From a virus, in the IMG/VR virus record IMGVR_UViG_3300025872_004046, positions 1 through 20,948 of that record: a stretch of 20,948 nucleotides of DNA, one strand, 5' to 3'. The notes beneath the pieces are model-generated. The model did not search any database and had not been told where the DNA came from. It saw nothing but the letters and a program-made list of their open reading frames with translations. The translations under genes were made by a program, and so were the position numbers. This document shows, piece after piece, positions 6,642 to 13,217 of the stretch. Positions within the stretch are counted from its first letter, which is position 1. Each line of letters begins with the position of its first letter.

Positions 6642-6823
6642 ACGGCAAAGGTGATACACCTAGACCTTTAAGTATTAGTCAAAAAGAGTTTGAAAGTAAC
6701 TGGGAAAGAATTTTTAATATAAAGGAGAAAGATGATGTTACATCCCAACGAAGTGAAGTTGACACCACAGAACATCCCAGAGTGGATGAAGATGGCAACC
6801 CAATTGAGTGGACAGCATGTTGA
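6638..6823 (+). CDS. Small conserved phage protein (MNGKGDxPRPLS family)
   Basis: 61 residues. The beginning MNGKGDTPRPLSISQKEFES, followed by NWERIF, is a pattern I recall from many small T4-like phage proteins of unknown function. AGGAG precedes the ATG, which overlaps the sulfotransferase stop. The last 30 codons overlap another credible gene in a different frame (start 6732). The end EDGNPIEWTAC also looks like true coding sequence, so both frames may be used. Confidence 0.7.
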   Translation: MNGKGDTPRPLSISQKEFESNWERIFNIKEKDDVTSQRSEVDTTEHPRVDEDGNPIEWTAC

Positions 6824-6878
6824 AGCACTTAAAGAACAAATGATTCGTCAAGGAGTAAATGATGCCACATCCGCATAA
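6732..6878 (+). CDS. Small protein overlapping the preceding gene, function unknown
   Basis: 48 residues (47 if the second of two adjacent ATGs is used). It starts MMLHPNEVKLTPQNIPEWM and continues KMATQLSGQHVEALKEQMIR. AAAGGAGAAA lies directly upstream, the best ribosome site in this cluster. The first 92 bases overlap the preceding gene in another frame, and its end overlaps the next basic protein gene by 17 bases. The predicted structure is mostly helical. No family recognised. Confidence 0.6.
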   Translation: MMLHPNEVKLTPQNIPEWMKMATQLSGQHVEALKEQMIRQGVNDATSA

Positions 6879-6954
6879 GAATCGTCCTAGAAAGGGACGT
6901 AGAAAACTTGGTAGCAAAAAACGTAAGGCTCGTTCAAATAGGAGAAAACGATAA
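6862..6954 (+). CDS. Very basic 30-residue protein
   Basis: Begins MPHPHKNRPRKGRRKLGSKK and ends RSNRRKR; more than half the residues are Lys, Arg or His. AAGGAG lies seven bases before the ATG. Such peptides can bind RNA or DNA like small ribosomal proteins, but no function is known. The stop overlaps the next ATG as TAATG. Confidence 0.6.
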   Translation: MPHPHKNRPRKGRRKLGSKKRKARSNRRKR

Positions 6955-7061
6955 TGGCTCAGCGTAAAGCTCATGTGCGATACACAAAAGACAAATATGG
7001 TAGTCAAAAAACGGTTCGTGTAAAGAATACTACAACCAAACCTAGAAAAAAGAAGAAGTAA
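6954..7061 (+). CDS. Basic 35-residue protein
   Basis: Begins MAQRKAHVRYTKDKYGSQKT and ends with a TKPRKKKK tail. AGGAG lies about nine bases before the ATG, inside the preceding gene. It is the second of two consecutive lysine/arginine-rich peptides. The segment VRYTKDKYGSQKTVRV has alternating residues that could form a beta hairpin, as in some small nucleic-acid-binding proteins. No family recognised; function unknown. Confidence 0.6.
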   Translation: MAQRKAHVRYTKDKYGSQKTVRVKNTTTKPRKKKK

Positions 7062-7063
7062 TT

Positions 7064-7621
7064 GTGGATATTTCAGCACCATCTGAAAAATCTATCGGAG
7101 TATTTTTGTCAGGAGGTATGGATAGTGCATTGCTTCTATACCTTCTGGCGCAACGCTCTGATAAAATAAAAATTTTTACAATACCAAAGTATGATGGCGC
7201 AGAACTCTACGTTGGTCCAATAGTATCTTGGATAAACAAAAGACTGGGATGTAACTTACCTGACCCCATCATTATTGGTGACCCCAACGCCAATCATGAA
7301 CTTCAGGTCAACACAGGGTTGTATAAAGTATACCATACCTGTGATATTTTTTATTTTGCTGGAAATTCATATCCCGAAGATATATTACCCAATGGACCTA
7401 ACAGAACCAGAAGAAAAAATCCAAAAGAGAAACAACCTTTTTTTGATTTATATAAAACAGACATTGTAAAGATGTATGTTGAACATGATTTAATGGATTT
7501 GTTGACATTGACTCATACCTGCACCGAGCAATCTTTAGGACGATGTAATAATTGTTGGCAATGTCGTGAAAGACAATGGGCATTTAAAGAATGTGGTATA
7601 GAGGACTTGACAAATACGTAG
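7064..7621 (+). CDS. QueC-like PP-loop ATP pyrophosphatase
   Basis: 185 residues. FLSGGMDSA (14-22) is the PP-loop (SGGxDS) that binds ATP in QueC, asparagine synthetase and related enzymes. Near the end, C153, C161, C164 and C167 (in HTC...CNNCWQCRERQ) give a C-x7-C-x2-C-x2-C pattern, nearly that of the zinc site in QueC, which makes preQ0 for tRNA queuosine and for phage deazaguanine DNA. The middle is shorter and different from QueC (about 230 residues). GTG at 7064 is the only good start, two bases after the preceding stop. No other queuosine-pathway gene (FolE, QueD, QueE) or DNA-insertion enzyme is in this window, so the substrate is open. Confidence 0.72.
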   Translation: MDISAPSEKSIGVFLSGGMDSALLLYLLAQRSDKIKIFTIPKYDGAELYVGPIVSWINKRLGCNLPDPIIIGDPNANHELQVNTGLYKVYHTCDIFYFAGNSYPEDILPNGPNRTRRKNPKEKQPFFDLYKTDIVKMYVEHDLMDLLTLTHTCTEQSLGRCNNCWQCRERQWAFKECGIEDLTNT

Positions 7622-7635
7622 ATATGTGTTATATT
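7607..7635 (+). promoter_or_regulatory. Strong sigma70-like promoter
   Basis: TTGACA at 7607-7612, a 17-base spacer and TATATT at 7630-7635, overlapping the last codons of the QueC-like gene. Transcription would start near 7642, just before the GTGAGGTG ribosome site of the UV endonuclease gene. The same design as the one at 3126. Confidence 0.87.
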
Positions 7636-7660
7636 TCAGTATGACTTCAAGTGAGGTGTT

Positions 7661-8578
7661 ATGCCACATCAAGTTGGATACTGCTGTATCAATCTCACAT
7701 TAGGCAAAGACAAGATTTCCACTGGAAGGACGCTACGCCAGGCTTCATTTAAGGAAGACACGAAGCTGGAGCGTACGTCCTTGCTTGCCTTGCAGAATGC
7801 CACAGATTTGGTAAAGATACTAAAGTGGAATGTGGACAATAACATCAAGGTGTTTCGTATTGGTAGCAACATCTTCCCTTGGAATTCAGAATATGAAGTG
7901 ACACAGCTACCCGATTATTTCACTATCGCGGAATACTTACATCTAGCTGGGCAAATCATCAAACAATCAGGACAGCGTGTAAGTTTTCATCCTGACCATT
8001 TCGTGAAACTGGCATCTAGTAAGCCTGATGTGGTACGCCGTAGCTTACACGATTTGAATCATCATAATTTGCTATTCGACATGATGAATCTTCCTGCTAC
8101 ATATCATTATCCATTAAACATTCATGTGGGTATGAATTATTCTGAGGAAATTACTGAAAAATTCTGTGAGCAATTCAACAACTTGAATCATAGCACACGG
8201 TGTCGTTTGGTGGTCGAGAATGATGACAAGGCCAATGCCTATTCAGTGAAAAAGTTGTATAAGCACATATATTCAAAAATCGGAACGCCTATCACGTTTG
8301 ATTATTTTCATCATACCTTCAATGATGATGGGTTGACTAGCAAAGAAGCTGCCCACCTTGCCGCAGAAACTTGGCATGAATACAAGCCATTGTTTCATTA
8401 CAGTGAAAGCAAAAATTTAAATGAGAATGTGCAAGGCAATCCACGAGCACATTCCGATTATGCTCTGTTAACATTAGATGATTACGGACTAAATATTGAC
8501 GTTGATTTGGAAACGAAAGCGAAGGAACTGGCCTGGACACTATACGAGAGGAATAGACATGACAAAATGGTATCGTAA
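7661..8578 (+). CDS. uvsE: UV DNA damage endonuclease (UvsE/UVDE family)
   Basis: 305 residues with the UVDE barrel pattern: GYCCINLTL near the start, LVKILKWNVDNNIKVFRIGS, RVSFHPDHFVKLASS, PLNIHVG, RLVVENDDK and TFDYFHH. The histidines, glutamate and aspartates in these blocks are the metal ligands of the family. The enzyme nicks DNA 5' to UV photoproducts and other lesions to begin repair. Length is normal for bacterial UvsE. ATG 7661 has GAGGTG upstream and lies directly behind the promoter at 7607. The final 20 bases overlap the PspC-like gene. A phage in sunlit water would benefit from such repair, but that is inference. Confidence 0.93.
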   Translation: MPHQVGYCCINLTLGKDKISTGRTLRQASFKEDTKLERTSLLALQNATDLVKILKWNVDNNIKVFRIGSNIFPWNSEYEVTQLPDYFTIAEYLHLAGQIIKQSGQRVSFHPDHFVKLASSKPDVVRRSLHDLNHHNLLFDMMNLPATYHYPLNIHVGMNYSEEITEKFCEQFNNLNHSTRCRLVVENDDKANAYSVKKLYKHIYSKIGTPITFDYFHHTFNDDGLTSKEAAHLAAETWHEYKPLFHYSESKNLNENVQGNPRAHSDYALLTLDDYGLNIDVDLETKAKELAWTLYERNRHDKMVS

Positions 8579-8816
8579 TTCCAAGAAGGGAAAGTTGGGC
8601 GGAGTTTGCGCAGGATTAAGTGAGATGTGGAATGTAGATGTGACCTTGATACGGTTTGCATGGTTTCTGATGATTTGGATACCTGTGCCTGCTGTGATTG
8701 GATATGTTATAGCATGGTTCATTGTACCAGACAAGGAGGAGATCCATGCTGACAACATTAGCACTCGTACTACAACTACAAGCTCCGCTGGTAGTAAAGA
8801 ATTTCTTGCCGGGTAA
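8559..8816 (+). CDS. PspC-domain membrane protein
   Basis: 85 residues. The PspC domain is clear: KGKLGGVCAGLSEMW, DVTLIRFAWFL, then a membrane segment (about 32-57) ending AWFIVPDKEE. Bacterial PspC responds to inner-membrane stress together with PspA and PspB. The start ATG 8559 has GAGAGGAA upstream; an in-frame ATG at 8496 lies within the UvsE gene and is rejected. The gene overlaps UvsE at its start and the endolysin gene (by 71 bases) at its end. Its position beside the lysis gene suggests that it may help manage membrane stress during infection. Confidence 0.85.
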   Translation: MTKWYRNSKKGKLGGVCAGLSEMWNVDVTLIRFAWFLMIWIPVPAVIGYVIAWFIVPDKEEIHADNISTRTTTTSSAGSKEFLAG

Positions 8817-9279
8817 AACACTCAGAGACACAACAAGAAATTACATTGTAATACACAATGATGGCGCCAGTTTAAGTGCCACGGCAACTCGCGCCATCTT
8901 GAAACGAAGAAGATTGTCCTATCATTATTTCATTTCTCGAACAGGAGAAATACATCAATGGAAAGATTTGACACAGAAGGCGTTACACGCAGGAGTTTCG
9001 AAATGGAATGGAATAAGCGATTGGAATACTTTCAGTATCGGTGTATGCTTACAAGGGACAAGCTTTTTACCTTACACGGAAAAGCAATATCAAGCCTTGA
9101 AAATATTAGTGAACTATATTAACTTTAGATATCCGGATAGCAAAGACAAACCAATTCTGGGTCATTCAGATGTTGCCTATCCGAAAACACGAAAGAAAGA
9201 CCCAGGTGAACATTTTCAGTTATGGAGAATATACAATGACATTACCTACGACACCAGCCGACAAGTTAAAGCTCCTTGA
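8746..9279 (+). CDS. N-acetylmuramoyl-L-alanine amidase (AmpD-type endolysin)
   Basis: 177 residues of the amidase_2 family, which cuts the bond between muramic acid and the peptide in peptidoglycan. Motifs: NYIVIHNDGAS with H37, LSYHYFISRTGEIHQW, ALHAGVS, FSIGVCLQG, ILGHSDVAYP with H140, and KKDPGEHF with D152. H37, H140 and D152 are the zinc ligands. The first 20 residues (LTTLALVLQLQAPLVV) are hydrophobic but have no early basic residues, so a signal-anchor is possible, not proven. ATG 8746 follows AAGGAGGAG, so the upstream in-frame start at 8722 is rejected. It overlaps PspC by 71 bases and the DsbA-like gene by 44. Confidence 0.88.
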   Translation: MLTTLALVLQLQAPLVVKNFLPGKTLRDTTRNYIVIHNDGASLSATATRAILKRRRLSYHYFISRTGEIHQWKDLTQKALHAGVSKWNGISDWNTFSIGVCLQGTSFLPYTEKQYQALKILVNYINFRYPDSKDKPILGHSDVAYPKTRKKDPGEHFQLWRIYNDITYDTSRQVKAP

Positions 9280-9493
9280 TGCTCTTAAGGAAATTTCTGC
9301 GAGCATGGCAAGAGTAGAAGCAGAACGTGATTTGATGAAGAATGTAAAAAGTGATATTTGTGATGACCTTCAATTAAACCGAAAGGTATTGAACAAGTTG
9401 GCTCGTACCTATCACAAGGGCAACTTCAGCGAAGAAGTTGAGCTTCATAAGGATTTTGAATCTCTTTATGAAACTGTAACCAAGAAGGTGTAA
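9236..9493 (+). CDS. DsbA-like double-stranded DNA-binding protein (T4 type)
   Basis: 85 residues, charged and helical, with ALKEISASMARVEAERDL, VKSDICDDLQLNRKVLNKLA and RTYHKGNFSEE. This follows the pattern of T4 DsbA (late dsDNA-binding protein, 89 residues), where the central segment is followed by YHKxN and an acidic helix. It is unrelated to the disulfide oxidase of the same name. ATG 9236 has GGAGAA eight bases upstream, inside the endolysin gene. In T4 the protein affects late transcription; whether it does here is inference. A one-base gap separates it from the next gene. Confidence 0.65.
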   Translation: MTLPTTPADKLKLLDALKEISASMARVEAERDLMKNVKSDICDDLQLNRKVLNKLARTYHKGNFSEEVELHKDFESLYETVTKKV

Positions 9494-9494
9494 G

Positions 9495-10082
9495 ATGCCT
9501 AGACATTTTGTTTTTCCTAAAAATCATTCGGATTCACAAAACTATTATTATTTTTCTGATGGTATTTCTACTGATGAATTGAAGAGGTTGTTTAATGATG
9601 TGGCTTTGATACCTGAACATCGTGCCACAACGGTTGCTTCTGATGATTCAGCAATCCGGTCATCTATTGTAAAATGGATACCACAGAATGACCAATGGTC
9701 TTGGTTATATGACAAGATGATTAACATGGCCACTATTGCCAACAATGCTTTGTGGAATTTTGATTTACAAACTGCACCTGAGCAAATTCAATTCACCGAA
9801 TATCATGCTTCGCAGGGCGGACATTATGGTTGGCATCAAGATATTGGACCTGGAATGCTTTCTCTCCGAAAGGTTTCCATCACGGTTCAATTGTCTGGTC
9901 CCGAAGATTATCAAGGCGGGGATTTACAAATTTGGCAGGGCGGAGATAATCCAATTGATGCCCCTAAAGGAAAGGGAACTGTAGTTATTTTCCCTTCATA
10001 TATGATGCATCGTGTAACTAAGGTAACATCAGGCGTTCGTCGTTCATTAGTACTTTGGGTAGGTGGAGAACATTACAGGTAA
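9495..10082 (+). CDS. PKHD-type 2-oxoglutarate/Fe(II) dioxygenase
   Basis: 195 residues. The HxD...H...R triad is clear: H114 and D116 in YGWHQDIGPG, H172 in SYMMHRV, and R182 in GVRRSLVLWVGG. TEYHASQGGHY precedes the triad as in prolyl-4-hydroxylase and PKHD-type proteins, and GGDLQIW plus VVIFPSYM complete the double-stranded beta helix. It likely hydroxylates a protein or nucleotide substrate, which is unknown. Such oxygenases are common accessory genes in T4-like aquatic phages. It lies directly downstream of the DsbA-like gene and four bases before the GMP reductase gene. This is the second oxygenase in the window and belongs to a different family from the one at 3424. Confidence 0.88.
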   Translation: MPRHFVFPKNHSDSQNYYYFSDGISTDELKRLFNDVALIPEHRATTVASDDSAIRSSIVKWIPQNDQWSWLYDKMINMATIANNALWNFDLQTAPEQIQFTEYHASQGGHYGWHQDIGPGMLSLRKVSITVQLSGPEDYQGGDLQIWQGGDNPIDAPKGKGTVVIFPSYMMHRVTKVTSGVRRSLVLWVGGEHYR

Positions 10083-10086
10083 TATT

Positions 10087-11103
10087 ATGAGAAAACTTGA
10101 TTTTGATGATGTATTAATTGTTCCTCAGTTTTCAGATATAACTTCACGCAGCCAAGTTGAAGTTGAAACTACCATTAAAGGTAAATGGGGTGCTGCTATC
10201 AAAGGCGTACCTATCATTGCAGCCAATATGGATGGTGTTGGAACCTTTAGTATGCATCATGCTTTAAAACGGTTTGGGGCATTTACTGCCATCACAAAAC
10301 ATCATACCATAGCAGATTGGACCACACAAAAAGATGTAAGCCATGCTTTCATCACTATTGGTATGAATAATGATGAATTATACCATGCCGCAGATGTTTC
10401 TGACATCTGGAAAGATAGAATTCATAATTACACACCAAAAATTGTCATTGATGTGGCAAATGGTTACATGAATGCCTTCTATGATTTCATTAAGCGTGTT
10501 CGTGACGAGATACCTGATGCCTTCATCATGGCCGGAACAGTGGTAACCCCTGAAGCTGTTGAAAGAACCATCTTGTCGGGTGCTGATTTAGCTCGGGTAG
10601 GTATTGGAACTGGTGCGGTTTGTACAACTCGGCGGGTTGCAGGCGTTGGTTATCCTCAATTCTCTGCACTTCAAGAGTGTGTTCCTGCTGCAAAGGCAGT
10701 TGGCGGCGGTGTTCAAAGTGATGGAGGATGTGTTTTTCCTGGAGATTTTTCAAAAGCATTGGCTGCTGGTGCAGAAATGGTGATGGCAGGTAGTATTTTT
10801 GCCGGTCATGATGAGTCGGAACAGGAAATTCGTCATGGAAAGGTCACTTTTTATGGCATGAGTAGTCATGCAGCACAACAAAAGCACAATCAAGTAAAGA
10901 AATATCGTGCTTCCGAAGGAAGAGTTGTGGAAATTCCATACAAGGGCTTGGTGGAGCACACAATTTCTGACATTTTAGGAGGTATTCGTTCAACTTGTGC
11001 CTATGTAAATGCCCTAAATATCTCGGAACTGCCTGAAAAAGCACGTTTCATTGAAGTAAATAACCAACTTAACCGCTCACTAGAGCAATATACCATCCGA
11101 TGA
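10087..11103 (+). CDS. guaC: GMP reductase (IMPDH/GMPR family)
   Basis: GMP reductase converts GMP to IMP and ammonia with NADPH. The 338 residues match the family length (E. coli GuaC 347) and lack the CBS domains of IMP dehydrogenase. Motifs: FDDVLIVPQ at the front, IIAANMDGVGT, VVIDVANGYMNAF-like strand, MAGTVVTPEA, GIGTGAVCTTR with the catalytic C179, GVGYPQFSA, SDGGCVFPGD, FYGMSSHAA and YRASEGRVVEIPYKG, then GGIRSTCAYVN. The CTTR and GMSS blocks point to GMP reductase. ATG 10087 is chosen over GTG 10063, which lies in the oxygenase gene. Its product IMP is the substrate of the PurA-like enzyme at 4024. The stop overlaps the next small gene as TGATG. Confidence 0.9.
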   Translation: MRKLDFDDVLIVPQFSDITSRSQVEVETTIKGKWGAAIKGVPIIAANMDGVGTFSMHHALKRFGAFTAITKHHTIADWTTQKDVSHAFITIGMNNDELYHAADVSDIWKDRIHNYTPKIVIDVANGYMNAFYDFIKRVRDEIPDAFIMAGTVVTPEAVERTILSGADLARVGIGTGAVCTTRRVAGVGYPQFSALQECVPAAKAVGGGVQSDGGCVFPGDFSKALAAGAEMVMAGSIFAGHDESEQEIRHGKVTFYGMSSHAAQQKHNQVKKYRASEGRVVEIPYKGLVEHTISDILGGIRSTCAYVNALNISELPEKARFIEVNNQLNRSLEQYTIR

Positions 11104-11213
11104 TGAAAATTATTGATAAAATTGTGGATGTAATTTTTCAATTATTGGTAAAATACCGCCAAAAAAGAAAAATTGCGGAGTTGAAAAAGCGTGACCCCTT
11201 CATTTATCGTTGA
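11103..11213 (+). CDS. Small phage protein ending in RDPFIYR
   Basis: 36 residues: an amphipathic front (MKIIDKIVDVIFQLLVKY), a basic middle (RQKRKIAELKK) and the end RDPFIYR. I recall small T4-like phage proteins with a similar basic helix and a DPFIY tail, function unknown. The ATG overlaps the GMP reductase stop, and the end overlaps the next gene by 23 bases. A short membrane-associated helix is likely from its shape. Confidence 0.65.
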   Translation: MKIIDKIVDVIFQLLVKYRQKRKIAELKKRDPFIYR

Positions 11214-11808
11214 TATACCTAGTGATAAGGTAATTTCTTGGATGAATGTTGTCCGAGAACACACAGGTAAGCAACAAAAAAGAATTTTAGAAAATTTTTG
11301 GGAAAGTCAATTAAAAAGTAAGGCCTGGGCCATCAATTGTTTGAAAGAACATAACGTTGATGGTCCGGGCGATGCTTATATTTTTGGTGGATGGTATGGA
11401 ATATTGGCATCTTTGTTAAAAGATAAGTTTTTCTTCAATGAAATTTACAGCATTGACCTAGACCCTGAGTGTAAAATCATTGGACCAAAGTTTGATGATA
11501 GGATAAAATTCATAACCAGAGATATGAAACAATTTTTCTTTGATACAAAAAGAAAAATAAGTTTAATTGTAAATACTAGCACTGAACACGTTAGCCAAAA
11601 TACATTTGATACATGGTTATCACATATGCCTTCACAAACCCCCATCTTGTTACAAGGAAATAATTTTTTTGACTGTGGTGAGCATGTAAGGTGTTCAAAT
11701 AATCTAGATGATTTCAAAAAACAAAATCATTTAGATGTAGTATTATTTGAAGGTGAATTAGAATGTGGTAACTTCACAAGATTTATGACTTTAGGATATA
11801 AAATATAA
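11191..11808 (+). CDS. Probable class I SAM-dependent methyltransferase-like protein
   Basis: 205 residues. DAYIFGGWYGILASLL (61-76) has the glycine-rich loop position of motif I, and IYSIDLDPE (85-93) ends strand 2 with an acidic residue that would hold the SAM ribose. A following RDMKQFF and ISLIVNTSTEHVS fit motifs III and IV. The motif I sequence is atypical (GGWYG), so activity needs proof. GTG at 11191 is the first start; GGAG is 11 bases upstream, inside the small gene. It opens the AT-rich operon whose members all overlap. The acceptor is unknown; sugar or protein methylation would fit the neighbours. Confidence 0.62.
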   Translation: MTPSFIVDIPSDKVISWMNVVREHTGKQQKRILENFWESQLKSKAWAINCLKEHNVDGPGDAYIFGGWYGILASLLKDKFFFNEIYSIDLDPECKIIGPKFDDRIKFITRDMKQFFFDTKRKISLIVNTSTEHVSQNTFDTWLSHMPSQTPILLQGNNFFDCGEHVRCSNNLDDFKKQNHLDVVLFEGELECGNFTRFMTLGYKI

Positions 11809-13217
11809 TGAATGTAATAGAAAATTTTCAAAAAACAAAAAGACAACTTGATGTCATTAGTCCATCTTTGTGTGTAGCAAAGTGGAATCAGGTTACTTTA
11901 CATTTAGGAACAGGTACAACCCATAGTTGCCATCATCCTACTGCACATCACATACCATTAGCTGAAATTGAAATCAATCCTTCAGCATTACATAATACCA
12001 ACTTTAAAAAAGAACAAAGAAAGTTGATGTTAGAGGGCAAACGCCCTAACGAATGTGATTATTGTTGGCGAGTTGAAGATACTACCAGGTTAAAAAATGA
12101 ATCTGATGTGTTTAGTGACCGCATCACTAAAAGTTCTGAGTCTTGGGCTCAATCACACATACAAAAAATAGCATCTCTTCCTTGGAATACTAATATCAAT
12201 CCTACATATCTTGAAGTGGACTTTGATACTACGTGTAATTTCAAGTGTGCTTATTGTTCGCCATCATATTCAACCACATGGATGCAGGAAATTAAGCAAC
12301 ACGGTGCTTATAATTTGCCATCAATTATTTTCAATAGTGTTGAAGGGTTGAAAAAGGGCACTGGTTTACCAATATTACAGAGTGAAGAAAATCCTTATGT
12401 TGATGCATTTTGGAAATGGTGGCCTGATGCTGTAAAAGATTTGCATGTGTTTAGAATAACCGGTGGGGAACCTCTATTAAGTAAAAATACTTTTAAAGTT
12501 CTTGATTATATAATTGAGAACCCTCAGCCACAGATGGAATTTAACATTAATTCAAATCTCGGCATCCCCAAAGAAGTTCTTGATAAGTTTATTGAGAAAA
12601 TTTCAATTATTCAGGACATGAAAGCAGTAAAGGAGTTTAAACTCTTTACGAGTAATGAAGCCCATGGTAAAAAGGCTGATTATATTCGATTTGGTATGAA
12701 GTATGATTATTGGAAAGAAAATGTACACAGAATTTTACGTGAAGTTTCAAATAGTAAAGTAACTTTGATGTGCACGTATAATGCTCTTTCTGTAACCTCC
12801 TTTACAGATTTCTTAAAGGATATGCTAGAAATCAAATTAGAATATGCTGATAGACACACAAGAATTCTTCCTTTAAGTGTAGATGTTCCTTACTTACGAC
12901 ATCCGGGATTTTTAGCTCCATGGATTCTTACAGAAAACTTTTTGCCACACATTGAAAATAGCGTGACGTTTATGTATAGAAATGCCGAAACGCCTAAATG
13001 GGTGCCATTAGCTGCAAAGGGATTTTTTGATTATGAAATTCATAGAATGGAAAGATTGTATTATGTTGTAAGAGATAGCATGGGAAATACAGACTCAAAT
13101 TTACGAGAAAGAAAAAACTTTGCAGCATTTATAGAAGAATATGATAAACGTAGAGGAATGTCATTTGTTGAAGTTTTTCCGGAACTTAAAGATTTTTACC
13201 ATTATTGTAAAATATAA
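11808..13217 (+). CDS. Twitch-domain radical SAM protein
   Basis: 469 residues. The radical SAM cluster motif CxxxCxxC is C143, C147 and C150 in CNFKCAYC, with ITGGEPLLSK (the GGEP SAM-binding motif) downstream. The N-terminal region has HSCHHPTAHH and NECDYCWRVED (C83, C86), like the partial SPASM or twitch region that binds an additional cluster in this phage- and marine-type family. Such enzymes make 5'-deoxyadenosyl radicals to modify peptides or sugars; the reaction here is unknown. Start ATG 11808 overlaps the preceding stop as TAATG, and its own stop overlaps the next gene the same way. No small precursor peptide was found beside it other than the 36-residue protein upstream. Confidence 0.85.
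   Translation: MNVIENFQKTKRQLDVISPSLCVAKWNQVTLHLGTGTTHSCHHPTAHHIPLAEIEINPSALHNTNFKKEQRKLMLEGKRPNECDYCWRVEDTTRLKNESDVFSDRITKSSESWAQSHIQKIASLPWNTNINPTYLEVDFDTTCNFKCAYCSPSYSTTWMQEIKQHGAYNLPSIIFNSVEGLKKGTGLPILQSEENPYVDAFWKWWPDAVKDLHVFRITGGEPLLSKNTFKVLDYIIENPQPQMEFNINSNLGIPKEVLDKFIEKISIIQDMKAVKEFKLFTSNEAHGKKADYIRFGMKYDYWKENVHRILREVSNSKVTLMCTYNALSVTSFTDFLKDMLEIKLEYADRHTRILPLSVDVPYLRHPGFLAPWILTENFLPHIENSVTFMYRNAETPKWVPLAAKGFFDYEIHRMERLYYVVRDSMGNTDSNLRERKNFAAFIEEYDKRRGMSFVEVFPELKDFYHYCKI

Noticed and set aside
6757-6785. TTGACA inside the small-gene cluster
   Set aside because: No -10 box at 16-18 bases; likely chance within coding sequence.
10063-10086. Earlier GTG start for GMP reductase
   Set aside because: It lies in the oxygenase gene, and the family begins at MRKLDFDDVL.
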